From: Marvinbryantia sp.
Lineage (GTDB): Bacteria > Bacillota > Clostridia > Lachnospirales > Lachnospiraceae
Assembly: GCA_016297895.1 (NCBI GenBank)
Contig: JAEDFS010000021.1
Coordinates: 1-31,456 of the forward strand
Reading direction: 5' to 3'
Length of the DNA: 31,456 nucleotides
Below are positions 1 to 6,817 of the stretch, piece after piece. The notes beneath the pieces are model-generated. The model was not told the origin of the DNA, searched no databases, and saw only the letters and a program-made list of their open reading frames with translations. The position numbers and the translations under genes are program-made. Position 1 is the stretch's first letter. Each line of letters begins with the position of its first letter.

Positions 1-4
1 TCAT
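1..4 (-). CDS. Start codon of a gene lying off the left edge
   Basis: On the minus strand an ATG occupies 4-2, preceded by a purine-rich ribosome site (GAGGAGAGGAAA). This is the beginning of a gene whose body lies outside the window. Nothing can be said of its product. A promoter-like pair sits just upstream at 37-65, consistent with a transcription unit separate from metY. Confidence 0.4.
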
Positions 5-36
5 TTTCCTCTCCTCGCTGCGATCGATTTTCTGTT

Positions 37-65
37 ATTTTAACATTGAAATCACTTGAATACAA
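37..65 (-). promoter_or_regulatory. Putative sigma-A promoter for the off-edge gene
   Basis: On the minus strand TTGTAT (65-60) is followed after 17 bases by TAAAAT (42-37). The match is moderate. It lies between the metY terminator and the edge ribosome site, and its -35 overlaps the palindrome at 62-97. Confidence 0.4.
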
Positions 66-97
66 CTTTCAGTTGGGGTGTCCCCACTGAAAGTTGT
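62..97. repeat. Perfect-arm inverted repeat (hairpin or operator)
   Basis: ACAACTTTCAGT (62-73) pairs with ACTGAAAGTTGT (86-97). Inside, GGGG and CCCC pair after a one-base bulge, leaving a TGT loop. There is no U-run on either side, so it is not a clear intrinsic terminator. It overlaps the -35 of the promoter at 37-65, so it could be an operator, a second stem after the metY terminator, or a dispersed intergenic repeat. Confidence 0.5.
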
Positions 98-120
98 GCC
101 TCCGGCGGCGTACATAAACA

Positions 121-158
121 ACGGATCCGAACTCCCTATATAAGGAGTCCGGATCCGT
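121..158 (-). terminator. Hairpin terminator after metY
   Basis: ACGGATCCG and CGGATCCGT arms continue inward into ACTCC/GGAGT with one mismatch, around a short AT-rich loop. The stem is about 14 pairs and lies 24 bases past the metY stop. The trailing T-run in the minus direction (TTGTTTATG) is broken, so the terminator is moderate. Confidence 0.65.
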
Positions 159-181
159 CCAGGTTTCATTTTTCTTCGGTT

Positions 182-1486
182 TTATTTCACTGCTTCAAAA
201 GCCGCATCCAAAGCTGCGATCAGGTCTTCCACCTTTTCCACGCCGATGGAAAGCCGGATGGTGTTGGGTTTGATACCCTGATCCAGAAGTTCCTCTTCCG
301 TGCACTGGCTGTGTGTAGTAGTAGCCGGATGAATCACCAGAGATTTCACATCTGCCACATTTGCCAGCAGTGAGAAGATTGCCAGATTGTCAATAAATTT
401 CTGAGCTTTCTGTGCATCTCCCTTGATCTCAAAGGTAAAGATAGAACCTCCGCCATTCGGCAGATACTTTTTATACAGCTCATGGCTTGGTTCGCTGGGA
501 AGAGACGGGTGATGTACCGCTTCCACCTGCGGATGTGCAGCCAGATACTCTACGATCTTCAGTGCATTGCTCACATGACGTTCCACCCGAAGTGAAAGGG
601 TCTCAAGCCCCTGCAGGAACAAAAATGCATGGAACGGGGAAATGGTTGAACCGGTATCTCTTAAGATCACGGCACGGATATAGGTTACAAAGGCTGCTGC
701 TCCCGCTGCATCTACAAAAGACACTCCATGGTAGCTGGGATTTGCATCCGAGATCCACGGATACTTTCCGGATGCTTTCCAGTCAAAAGTACCGCCATCC
801 ACGATTACACCACCGATGGCTGTTCCATGTCCTCCGATGAATTTTGTTGCGGAATGAACCACGATATCTGCTCCATACTCGATCGGACGGATCAGATAGG
901 GTGTGGCAAAGGTAGAGTCCACTACCAGCGGAATCTGATGTCTGTGGGCAATCTCTGCCAGTTTTTCAAGATCTACGAGATTGGAATTGGGATTGCCCAA
1001 TGTCTCCACGTAAAGAGCCTTGGTATTTTCCCGGATCGCCGCTTCAAATGCACCTTCCTCATCCGGATCCACAAAGGTCGTGGTAATACCGCTTGAAAGA
1101 GGCAGGGTGTGGGCAAGCAGATTATAGGTTCCTCCATAGATCGTCTTGGAAGCTACGATATGTTCTCCCGATTTTGCCAGTGCCTGAATCGTATAATTTA
1201 TGGCTGCCGCTCCGGAGGATACCGCCAGTGCTGCCACGCCGCCTTCCAGAGATGCGATTCTCTGTTCAAACACATCCTGTGTCGGGTTGGTCAGTCTTCC
1301 GTAAATATTTCCTGCATCCCGAAGTCCGAAACGGTCTGCTGCATGCTGTGAATTATGAAATACATAAGAGGTCGATGCATAAATCGGAACTGCTCTTGCA
1401 TCGGTTGTCGGATCTGCCTGTTCCTGTCCAATATGTAACTGTCTTGTTTCAAATCCCCAGTTTTTAGAATCTCTGATATCTGCCAT
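182..1486 (-). CDS. metY: O-acetylhomoserine sulfhydrylase (MetY)
   Basis: PLP enzyme of the Cys/Met metabolism family. By family it makes homocysteine from O-acetylhomoserine and sulfide (direct sulfhydrylation) in the cytosol. The 434-residue length is typical. The PLP lysine is K215 in the SATKFIGGHG motif, with the cofactor-binding aspartate at D190 (VVDSTFATP). The N-terminal segment FETRQLHIGQ and the motif YGRLTNPT (62-69) are characteristic of MetY rather than of MetB/MetC. The start is supported by a GGAGG-type site just upstream. It lies 168 bases downstream of a LysR gene and has its own promoter at 1562-1590 with a LysR-type palindrome upstream. No SAM riboswitch is visible in its leader. 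With cysK nearby it forms a sulfide-assimilation group. Confidence 0.93.
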   Translation of the reverse strand: MADIRDSKNWGFETRQLHIGQEQADPTTDARAVPIYASTSYVFHNSQHAADRFGLRDAGNIYGRLTNPTQDVFEQRIASLEGGVAALAVSSGAAAINYTIQALAKSGEHIVASKTIYGGTYNLLAHTLPLSSGITTTFVDPDEEGAFEAAIRENTKALYVETLGNPNSNLVDLEKLAEIAHRHQIPLVVDSTFATPYLIRPIEYGADIVVHSATKFIGGHGTAIGGVIVDGGTFDWKASGKYPWISDANPSYHGVSFVDAAGAAAFVTYIRAVILRDTGSTISPFHAFLFLQGLETLSLRVERHVSNALKIVEYLAAHPQVEAVHHPSLPSEPSHELYKKYLPNGGGSIFTFEIKGDAQKAQKFIDNLAIFSLLANVADVKSLVIHPATTTHSQCTEEELLDQGIKPNTIRLSIGVEKVEDLIAALDAAFEAVK

Positions 1487-1522
1487 GTCTGTTTCCTCCG
1501 TCTATTCTCTGTATTTGTTCAA

Positions 1523-1539
1523 GTACGCCACCGGCGTAC
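1523..1539 (-). other. Leader hairpin of metY
   Basis: GTACGCC-ACC-GGCGTAC forms a 7-bp stem with a 3-base loop in the metY 5' leader, between the predicted transcription start (about 1555) and the ribosome site. There is no U-run, so it is more likely an RNA-stability or translation element than a terminator. Confidence 0.45.
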
Positions 1540-1561
1540 CTGCATCTCTTTTCTGGTTTCA

Positions 1562-1590
1562 TAATAACATGGCATGGGATATCTGTCTAA
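1562..1590 (-). promoter_or_regulatory. metY promoter
   Basis: On the minus strand TTAGAC (1590-1585) is separated by 17 bases from TTATTA (1567-1562); TATTAT one base further downstream is an equally good -10. The -35 is imperfect, as expected for an activator-dependent promoter. The predicted start is near 1555. Confidence 0.6.
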
Positions 1591-1611
1591 TATTCGAAAA
1601 AAATATCCAGC

Positions 1612-1628
1612 TATAGATTTAATCTATA
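1612..1628 (-). promoter_or_regulatory. LysR-type operator upstream of metY
   Basis: TATAGATT-T-AATCTATA is a perfect 17-bp interrupted palindrome containing a T-N11-A core. Its centre (1620) lies about 65 bases upstream of the predicted metY start, the usual position of the recognition site of LysR activators. The adjacent LysR gene ends 27 bases away and is the obvious candidate binder. Confidence 0.65.
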
Positions 1629-1654
1629 ACCGGATCGCTGTTTTTCCAAAATGA

Positions 1655-2575
1655 TCAGGCAATATTCAGATATTTTTTGATACAGCTTACATACCGTTCC
1701 CCCATTGCGCTGAGGATTCCGTTCTTTCTCGTAATATAGCCGATCTCCATTACGCTGTTCTGATTCTGTTCATCATCCTTAAACGGAACAGCAACATAGT
1801 CACTGCCGTTTAACTCCTCACAGATAATTCCGGAACAGAGCGTATACCCGTTTAATCCCACCATCAGATTCAGCATGGTGGCACGGTCATTGGCCCGGAT
1901 TACCTGCGAATACTCATTGGTAGAAAGGATCTCCTCCGCCAGATAAAAGGAACTGTTATCCCCCTGCTCAAAGGACAGACAGGGATAGCCCTCCAGCTGC
2001 GAAAAGCAGATCGAAGGTTCTTTTGACAGGGGATGATGCTTCCACAGATACACATAAGCCTGACAATCGATCAGATGATGAAACTCCAGCCCGGCAGACC
2101 GAAGCAGCTTCATCATGGATTTCCGGTTAAAATCGCTGAGATACAGAACGCCGATCTCACTTTTCAGCGTGCTGACGTCGCTGATGACCTCTCCTGTCCT
2201 GGTCTCCCGAATGGCAAACTCATAGACAGACATGTCATAGGATTTTGCCATATCCACAAATGCCTTTACCGCAAAGGAATAATGCTGGGTAGAGACACCG
2301 AATTTCTTTTTCAAGTTCCCGCCTTTGCCGTATTTTTCCAGTACTTCTTCATACTGACCATAAATCTGCTTTGCATAGAGCAGGAATTCCGCTCCGTCAT
2401 TGGTCAGGGTCACTCCCTTCCCGGTCCGGTTAAAAATCGTGATTCCCAGTTCGTTTTCCAGTTCTTTCAGCGCACTTGTCAGAGAGGGTTGGGAAATATA
2501 TAACAAATCTGCCGCCTTATTTAAAGATCCCGTCTCCGATATCGCAATCATGTAGCGAAGCTGCATCAGTGTCAT
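1655..2575 (-). CDS. LysR-family transcriptional regulator
   Basis: 306 residues, normal for the family. The N-terminal winged helix-turn-helix covers about residues 1-62: LRYMIAISETGSLNKAADLL, then the recognition helix in ISQPSLTSALKELENELG. An effector-binding domain follows. The gene lies 26 bases after cysK with a GGAGG site and no visible promoter or terminator between them, so it is probably cotranscribed with cysK. It precedes metY, whose promoter carries a LysR-type palindrome. By context it is a cysteine/sulfur regulator, perhaps sensing O-acetylserine or a related metabolite as CysB-type proteins do; the ligand is inferred only. Confidence 0.85.
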   Translation of the reverse strand: MTLMQLRYMIAISETGSLNKAADLLYISQPSLTSALKELENELGITIFNRTGKGVTLTNDGAEFLLYAKQIYGQYEEVLEKYGKGGNLKKKFGVSTQHYSFAVKAFVDMAKSYDMSVYEFAIRETRTGEVISDVSTLKSEIGVLYLSDFNRKSMMKLLRSAGLEFHHLIDCQAYVYLWKHHPLSKEPSICFSQLEGYPCLSFEQGDNSSFYLAEEILSTNEYSQVIRANDRATMLNLMVGLNGYTLCSGIICEELNGSDYVAVPFKDDEQNQNSVMEIGYITRKNGILSAMGERYVSCIKKYLNIA

Positions 2576-2601
2576 AGATTTCCCGTTCCTCCAATATCAT
2601 C

Positions 2602-3534
2602 TTACTCCGTAAACAATGGTGTGGAATAATATCTGTCTCCCGTATCCGGAAGCAGTGCCACAATGGTCTTTCCTTTATTTTCCGGTCTCTTCGCCAGTTC
2701 AATGGCTCCATGAAGAGCGGCACCTGAGGAGATTCCCACAAGAATTCCCTCTTTCTTTGCAAGAAGCTTTGCAGCGGCAAAGGCATCTTCGGCTTCTGCC
2801 TTAAAGATCTCATCATAGATCGTCGTGTTCAGTACCTGCGGCACAAATCCCGCTCCGATTCCCTGGATCTTGTGAGGACCCGCTTTTCCTTCCGACAGCA
2901 CCGGTGAAGCAGCCGGCTCCAGTGCCACCACTTTGATAGCCGGATTCTGGGATTTCAGATATTCACCCGTTCCGGTCAGGGTTCCGCCGGTTCCCACACC
3001 TGCAATGAAAATATCCACCTGACCGTCCGTATCCTTCCAGATCTCCGGTCCTGTTGTGGCTTTATGGATGGCGGGATTTGCCGGGTTCACAAACTGTCCC
3101 GGGATAAAGCTGTCCGGAATCTCTTTTGCTAAGGCTTCTGCTTTTTCGATTGCTCCCTTCATACCCTTGGAACCTTCTGTCAGCACCAGTTCTGCTCCGT
3201 ATGCCTTCAGAATGTTTCTGCGCTCCACGCTCATGGTCTCCGGCATGGTGAGAATGATCCGGTAACCCTTGGCTGCAGCAATGGATGCAAGACCGATTCC
3301 GGTGTTGCCGGATGTCGGTTCAATAATTACGGAACCTTCCTTTAAGAGTCCCTTTTCCTCCGCATCCTCGATCATAGCCTTTGCGATTCTGTCTTTTACA
3401 CTTCCGGCCGGATTAAAGTACTCCAGCTTCACCAGAACCCTTGCTTCCAGTCCCAGTTCCTTTTCAATATTTGTCACTTCTACCAGCGGTGTATTTCCAA
3501 TCAATCCCAAGGTTCCTTTATAAACATTTCCCAT
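2602..3534 (-). CDS. cysK: Cysteine synthase A (O-acetylserine sulfhydrylase)
   Basis: Fold-type II PLP enzyme that makes cysteine from O-acetylserine and sulfide. At 310 residues it is a typical CysK. The PLP lysine is K47 in NPAGSVKDR, and the substrate loop TSGNTG is at residues 74-79. The cofactor-phosphate glycine loop GVGTGGT and the C-terminal serine motif GISSGAA are both present. The start has an AGGAGG site seven or so bases upstream and a strong promoter at 3577-3605. It heads a cysK-lysR transcript, with metY next. No cysE is present in the window. Confidence 0.95.
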   Translation of the reverse strand: MGNVYKGTLGLIGNTPLVEVTNIEKELGLEARVLVKLEYFNPAGSVKDRIAKAMIEDAEEKGLLKEGSVIIEPTSGNTGIGLASIAAAKGYRIILTMPETMSVERRNILKAYGAELVLTEGSKGMKGAIEKAEALAKEIPDSFIPGQFVNPANPAIHKATTGPEIWKDTDGQVDIFIAGVGTGGTLTGTGEYLKSQNPAIKVVALEPAASPVLSEGKAGPHKIQGIGAGFVPQVLNTTIYDEIFKAEAEDAFAAAKLLAKKEGILVGISSGAALHGAIELAKRPENKGKTIVALLPDTGDRYYSTPLFTE

Positions 3535-3576
3535 CTCTTTTTCCTCCTTACTCTGGATCTCTGCTTTATTGACTGA

Positions 3577-3605
3577 ATCATACCACTAATTTCCTACTAT
3601 GTCAA
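3577..3605 (-). promoter_or_regulatory. cysK promoter
   Basis: On the minus strand a consensus TTGACA (3605-3600) is followed after 17 bases by TATGAT (3582-3577). An imperfect inverted repeat with CCTA and TAGG ends (3593-3609) covers the -35. Its form is reminiscent of sites bound by Rrf2-family regulators such as CymR, but this is a weak inference. Confidence 0.75.
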
Positions 3606-3618
3606 TAGGTTTTGTATG

Positions 3619-4383
3619 TTATTCTTCCAAAATATTCTCCTCTTCGGATACATCATCTCCCGTCAGCCTCAGCACATCCCGGATCTCATCGATTTCCATA
3701 TCCAGAATGATTGCCAGTTCTCCTACTGTAAACTGACTCCGGGTTCCATCCTCATTCTCCGAGAGATCCTTCACTGCACTATCCAGCTTCTGCACTTTTT
3801 CCACCAGATAGTCATCGGAAAACTTCTGCTGATTCTGCTCCTCAATGGACTGTCTGATCCCTTTACTGATCTCCCGACGCAGCCACATATCATCTTTTTT
3901 TCTCGGCTCTTCCTGATCCAGCGCCATCAGAAGACTGATATTTGCCTCCTGGATCAAATCCGCCAGCAGCATCTCTCCGCCATGCATCTTTACCGCAATG
4001 TCTGCTGCGATTCCCAGATACTGTTCCGATAATTCTTTCTTTACATTCCCATCCCCTTCAGCCAGCATCCGAAAAAGCTGCTCTGCCCGAAGCGGCTGAA
4101 AACTCACCTGCAGGGATTCCTTATACTCTTTTACATATGCCTTTTCTTCCGCCGTCAGCTCCCGTTCCTTACTTTTGGTTTCCCGTTCTTCCTCTGCAAG
4201 CTCCAGACCCTCAATGGTAATTCCCTGCAGTCTGAAATACTTCAGAAGCTGTACCAGCTTTTCTTTGTCCGGTTTTAACTCCTCCAGAAACCCCTTCAGC
4301 TGTTCTGCTGTAAGTTTCCCGTCATTTTCTGCCGCCAACCGGCACATTTCACCTAATTGTTCCTGAAATTTCCGGATCTCCAT
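3619..4383 (-). CDS. Sigma-70-like protein lacking region 4
   Basis: 254 residues. Residues 23-60 (LTAEQLKGFLEEL ... LLKYFRLQGITIEG) resemble sigma region 1.1. Residues 119-185 resemble region 2, including the core-binding signature ADLIQEANISLLMAL. Residues 190-243 resemble region 3, with TVGELAIILDMEIDEIRDVL. The protein then ends in an acidic tail, so the region 4 helix-turn-helix for the -35 element is absent. The aromatic promoter-melting residues of region 2.3 are largely replaced (DDMWLRREISKGIRQ). It is therefore unlikely to be an ordinary sigma factor. It might bind core polymerase and act as a modulator. It starts 27 bases after a Nif11-like gene, has an AAGGAGA site, and stops just before the cysK promoter. 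Function unknown. Confidence 0.7.
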   Translation of the reverse strand: MEIRKFQEQLGEMCRLAAENDGKLTAEQLKGFLEELKPDKEKLVQLLKYFRLQGITIEGLELAEEERETKSKERELTAEEKAYVKEYKESLQVSFQPLRAEQLFRMLAEGDGNVKKELSEQYLGIAADIAVKMHGGEMLLADLIQEANISLLMALDQEEPRKKDDMWLRREISKGIRQSIEEQNQQKFSDDYLVEKVQKLDSAVKDLSENEDGTRSQFTVGELAIILDMEIDEIRDVLRLTGDDVSEEENILEE

Positions 4384-4410
4384 GATCTTACCGTCTCCTT
4401 CAAAACCGTT

Positions 4411-4695
4411 TTATTCCTCAATAGAAGCAAAAAACATTTCATAAAAATCATCTTCTCCATCCAGCTTCGGAGAATTTTCCCCTCCTCCGTTGGTGCTTCT
4501 CTTCATCTGTGCATGAAAATCTTCCCCTGCTGCTATGACATCCATCGGGTAGAGTTCATAGCCCAGCTCCTGTGCCGCCTTACAAAATGCGATCAACGGT
4601 TCCTTCTGGCGGCGGGTCTCTAATAGTTTCTGTCTGATTTCCTCATTTGCTTCTGCGTTTCTCTGCAGCTCATCCAACATATCTGCTACTGTCAT
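4411..4695 (-). CDS. Nif11-like small protein
   Basis: 94 residues from the ATG at 4695, chosen because AAAGGAGGA stands seven bases upstream; a longer in-frame reading has no such site. Residues 5-55 match the Nif11 leader-like pattern: an amphipathic helix, KLLETRRQKEPLIAFCKAAQ, then ELGYELYPMDV. A TNGGG stretch follows and then an acidic, aromatic tail (DGEDDFYEMFFASIEE). Nif11-type domains are known as leaders of ribosomal peptide precursors. Here the part after the glycines has no Cys, and no maturase or transporter is nearby, so a precursor role is not supported. It sits directly upstream of the sigma-like gene and is probably cotranscribed with it. A regulatory or partner role is inferred. 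Confidence 0.6.
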   Translation of the reverse strand: MTVADMLDELQRNAEANEEIRQKLLETRRQKEPLIAFCKAAQELGYELYPMDVIAAGEDFHAQMKRSTNGGGENSPKLDGEDDFYEMFFASIEE

Positions 4696-4747
4696 CCTGC
4701 ACTCCTCCTTTTTATTGTTTTTCAAAAATGCTCCCGGAATATATGTT

Positions 4748-4792
4748 AAGGGGAGGGTCAGAGAAATCATGTTTCTCCGGACCTTCCCCTTT
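4748..4792. terminator. Long hairpin between thiC and the Nif11-like gene
   Basis: An AAGGGGA...TCCCCTT stem continues through GGTC/GACC and GAGAAA/TTTCTC with two small interruptions, about 17 pairs in all. It lies 36 bases after the thiC stop. There is no clean U-run in the minus direction, so it may be a weak terminator or an mRNA 3' stabiliser. A promoter for the next genes was not convincingly seen. Confidence 0.5.
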
Positions 4793-4827
4793 GAAAGTCA
4801 CTTGCCCTGTTTTTCTTTCTGACGGGA

Positions 4828-6138
4828 TCACTCATCAAAAATGCTGACGATCTCCCCATCCAGAATACGGTTCGTATTCTTCACGGCACAGAAGTTACCG
4901 CACATACTGCAGGTATCTTCCTTCTCCGGCTTTGCCTCCGCACGATAACGGCGTGCCTTTTCCGGATCCATACTCAGTTCAAACATTGCCTCCCAGTCAA
5001 GGCGTTTTCTGGCCTCACTCATCTTATAATCCCAGTCAGCAGCTCCCGGCACTCCTTTTGCGATGTCTGCTGCATGCGCTGCGATCTTTGCTGCAATGAT
5101 TCCCTCCTTCACATCTGCTGCGTTGGGCAGGCGAAGATGCTCAGCCGGTGTCACATAACAGAGGAACGCAGCTCCTGCATAGGCTGCAATGGCACCTCCG
5201 ATCGCAGAAGTGATATGGTCATATCCCGGCGCCACATCGGTCACCAGAGGCCCAAGTACATAGAAAGGCGCTCCATGACAGAGTGTCTTCTGGATCTCCA
5301 TATTGGCTGCGATCTGGTTCATGGGCATATGTCCCGGTCCCTCGATCATCACCTGTACATCCTTTTCCCAGGCACGTTTTGTCAGCTCACCCAACGTGAT
5401 CAGTTCCTCGATCTGGGCGGTATCTGTAGCGTCCGCAATACATCCCGGACGGCATGCATCACCAAGGCTCATGGTAATATCATATTCCCGGCAGATATCC
5501 AGGATCTCATCATAGTGCTCATAAAACGGATTTTCTTTTCCGGTCATCTCCATCCAGGCAAACATTATGGAACCGCCTCTGGAAACGATATTCATCAGAC
5601 GCTTATTCTGTTTAAACCTTGCAGCAGTGGCCCGGTTCATACCGCAGTGGATCGTCATAAAATCCACACCGTCCTCCGCATGCATCCGCACAATATCGAT
5701 CCACTCTTCCGAAGTGATCTTGCCAAGAGGTTTATGATAATACACCACTGCATCATAGATCGGCACCGTTCCGATCATTGCCGGACAGGTCTCGGTCAGC
5801 TTTCTGCGGAACGTTCTGGTATCCCCGTAAGAACTCAGATCCATGATGGCTTCCGCTCCCATTTCCACTGCGGAGCGAACCTTTTCATACTCCATGTCCA
5901 CGTCTTTCCAGTCACGGGATACTCCCAGGTTTACATTGATCTTGGTGGTCAGCTTTGCTCCCACTCCGCTGGGGCTTATGCTGGTATGCTTCTTATTGCA
6001 GGGAATGATCACCTCTCCCTTTGCGATCAGCTCCCGTAAAGCCTCCACATCCATATGTTCTTTTTCTGCAACGATCTTCATCTGCGGTGTGACGATTCCC
6101 TGACGGGCAGCGTCCATCTGGGTTGTATATTCTGCCAT
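4828..6138 (-). CDS. thiC: Phosphomethylpyrimidine synthase (ThiC)
   Basis: Radical-SAM enzyme that converts aminoimidazole ribotide to HMP phosphate in thiamine synthesis. 436 residues, the short form common in Clostridia and archaea (enterobacterial ThiC is over 600). The C-terminal cluster motif is C410-x2-C413-x3-C417 (CSMCGNFC). Conserved blocks include the segment with MDLSSYGD, the metal-site stretch MIEGPGHMP, and GPLVTDVAPGYDHI. An AGGAGG-like site precedes the ATG. It is a single-gene unit controlled by a TPP riboswitch and terminator (6244-6384). No other thiamine gene is in the window. Confidence 0.96.
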   Translation of the reverse strand: MAEYTTQMDAARQGIVTPQMKIVAEKEHMDVEALRELIAKGEVIIPCNKKHTSISPSGVGAKLTTKINVNLGVSRDWKDVDMEYEKVRSAVEMGAEAIMDLSSYGDTRTFRRKLTETCPAMIGTVPIYDAVVYYHKPLGKITSEEWIDIVRMHAEDGVDFMTIHCGMNRATAARFKQNKRLMNIVSRGGSIMFAWMEMTGKENPFYEHYDEILDICREYDITMSLGDACRPGCIADATDTAQIEELITLGELTKRAWEKDVQVMIEGPGHMPMNQIAANMEIQKTLCHGAPFYVLGPLVTDVAPGYDHITSAIGGAIAAYAGAAFLCYVTPAEHLRLPNAADVKEGIIAAKIAAHAADIAKGVPGAADWDYKMSEARKRLDWEAMFELSMDPEKARRYRAEAKPEKEDTCSMCGNFCAVKNTNRILDGEIVSIFDE

Positions 6139-6243
6139 TTTCTTATCCTCCTGCTTTTTCTTTTCCTGAGATAAAAAAGATAATGGAACAAAAGTCCCTT
6201 AGATACCAACGAATCGTTCCGTGCTTTGCACTCTTCTTAATAC

Positions 6244-6278
6244 AAAAAACTGCGACATACCAACCGGCATATCGCAGT
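6244..6278 (-). terminator. Intrinsic terminator of the thiC TPP riboswitch
   Basis: In the minus direction ACTGCGATATGCC pairs with GGTATGTCGCAGT (13 pairs, two G-U) around a GGTT loop and is followed at once by six T. It stands between the TPP aptamer and thiC, so ligand binding most likely works by transcription attenuation. Confidence 0.88.
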
Positions 6279-6295
6279 CTCCACTACTTCCATGT

Positions 6296-6384
6296 CATCC
6301 CTACGTTGGCATTATCCAAATCAGGTTCCGGGTCAAAGCAATCCAGCTTACTCTCAGCCTGTTTCAACAAGCCCCCCGTTTCGT
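6296..6384 (-). promoter_or_regulatory. TPP riboswitch (Thi-box)
   Basis: The minus strand carries the signature CTGAGAG and, further on, ACCTGATTTGGATAATGCC followed by AACGTAGGGA. These are the conserved P2/P3-side and P4/P5-side cores of the TPP aptamer. A hairpin terminator and thiC follow; a promoter at 6392-6420 places the start just before the aptamer. The outer limits are approximate. Confidence 0.95.
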
Positions 6385-6391
6385 TTTTTTC

Positions 6392-6420
6392 ATTGTAACA
6401 CAGCCGTTGTGGCAAGTCAA
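6392..6420 (-). promoter_or_regulatory. thiC promoter
   Basis: On the minus strand TTGACT (6420-6415) and TACAAT (6397-6392) are separated by 17 bases, giving a start near 6385, directly ahead of the TPP aptamer. Confidence 0.8.
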
Positions 6421-6489
6421 TCAAAGATTTCCTCCGGTCTGATCAAACAACTGGGCTCGGGGTGCGCAGCTTCCTGCCATGGCATGAAA

Positions 6490-6815
6490 GTTTGGGGCCG
6501 TGACAAAATTTTACTCTGCCACGACCCAAAATACTTCAAAAAATCTCAGATAATCCAAGCTATTTTCTCTATGAAAAAAAAGTTTGCTGTACGGCCCAGG
6601 ATTTCACCGTTTTTGAGTATCCTATCGAGCTTTTTTTCCACTACGACCCAAAATGACCGGTGTGATCGATTTTTTCACGGTCTTTTATACTCTGGACAAC
6701 AATTTTTCCTGCATAGACCCAACGGCCCAGTTAAAAGTTCCACCTGGCTCGCATATGCCATACTCCTGAAAGATTTTTCCCCGAAAGCTTCCCACTGTAC
6801 CGCCAAAATTTTTAC
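6490..6815. repeat. Non-coding tract with diverged tandem motif
   Basis: This 400-base gap between the thiC promoter and the catabolic operon holds no convincing gene. It contains at least five degenerate copies of a unit whose core on the plus strand is ACGACCCA or ACGGCCCA (6521, 6591, 6643, 6714/6722, and a weaker ACCGCCAA at 6799). Most are preceded by T-rich or A-rich runs and a TCC- or TGC-type step, at 52-85 base spacing. Local inverted pairs occur, for example GGCCGTG near 6496 with CACGACC near 6520. It may be a decayed repeat element or a structured RNA region; it also takes the place where a terminator for the operon would be expected. Confidence 0.5.
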
Positions 6816-6817
6816 GA

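Noticed and set aside
1487..1654. SAM (S-box) riboswitch before metY
   Set aside because: The leader is too short after the predicted start and lacks S-box core motifs; only a 7-bp hairpin is present.
4411..4695. Lanthipeptide or other RiPP precursor cluster
   Set aside because: The tail has no cysteine, and no LanM, radical SAM maturase, protease or exporter is nearby.
5074..6039. 321-codon plus-strand frame opposite thiC
   Set aside because: Complete antisense overlap with a clear ThiC; no ribosome site and a composition that looks like the reverse of codon-biased DNA.
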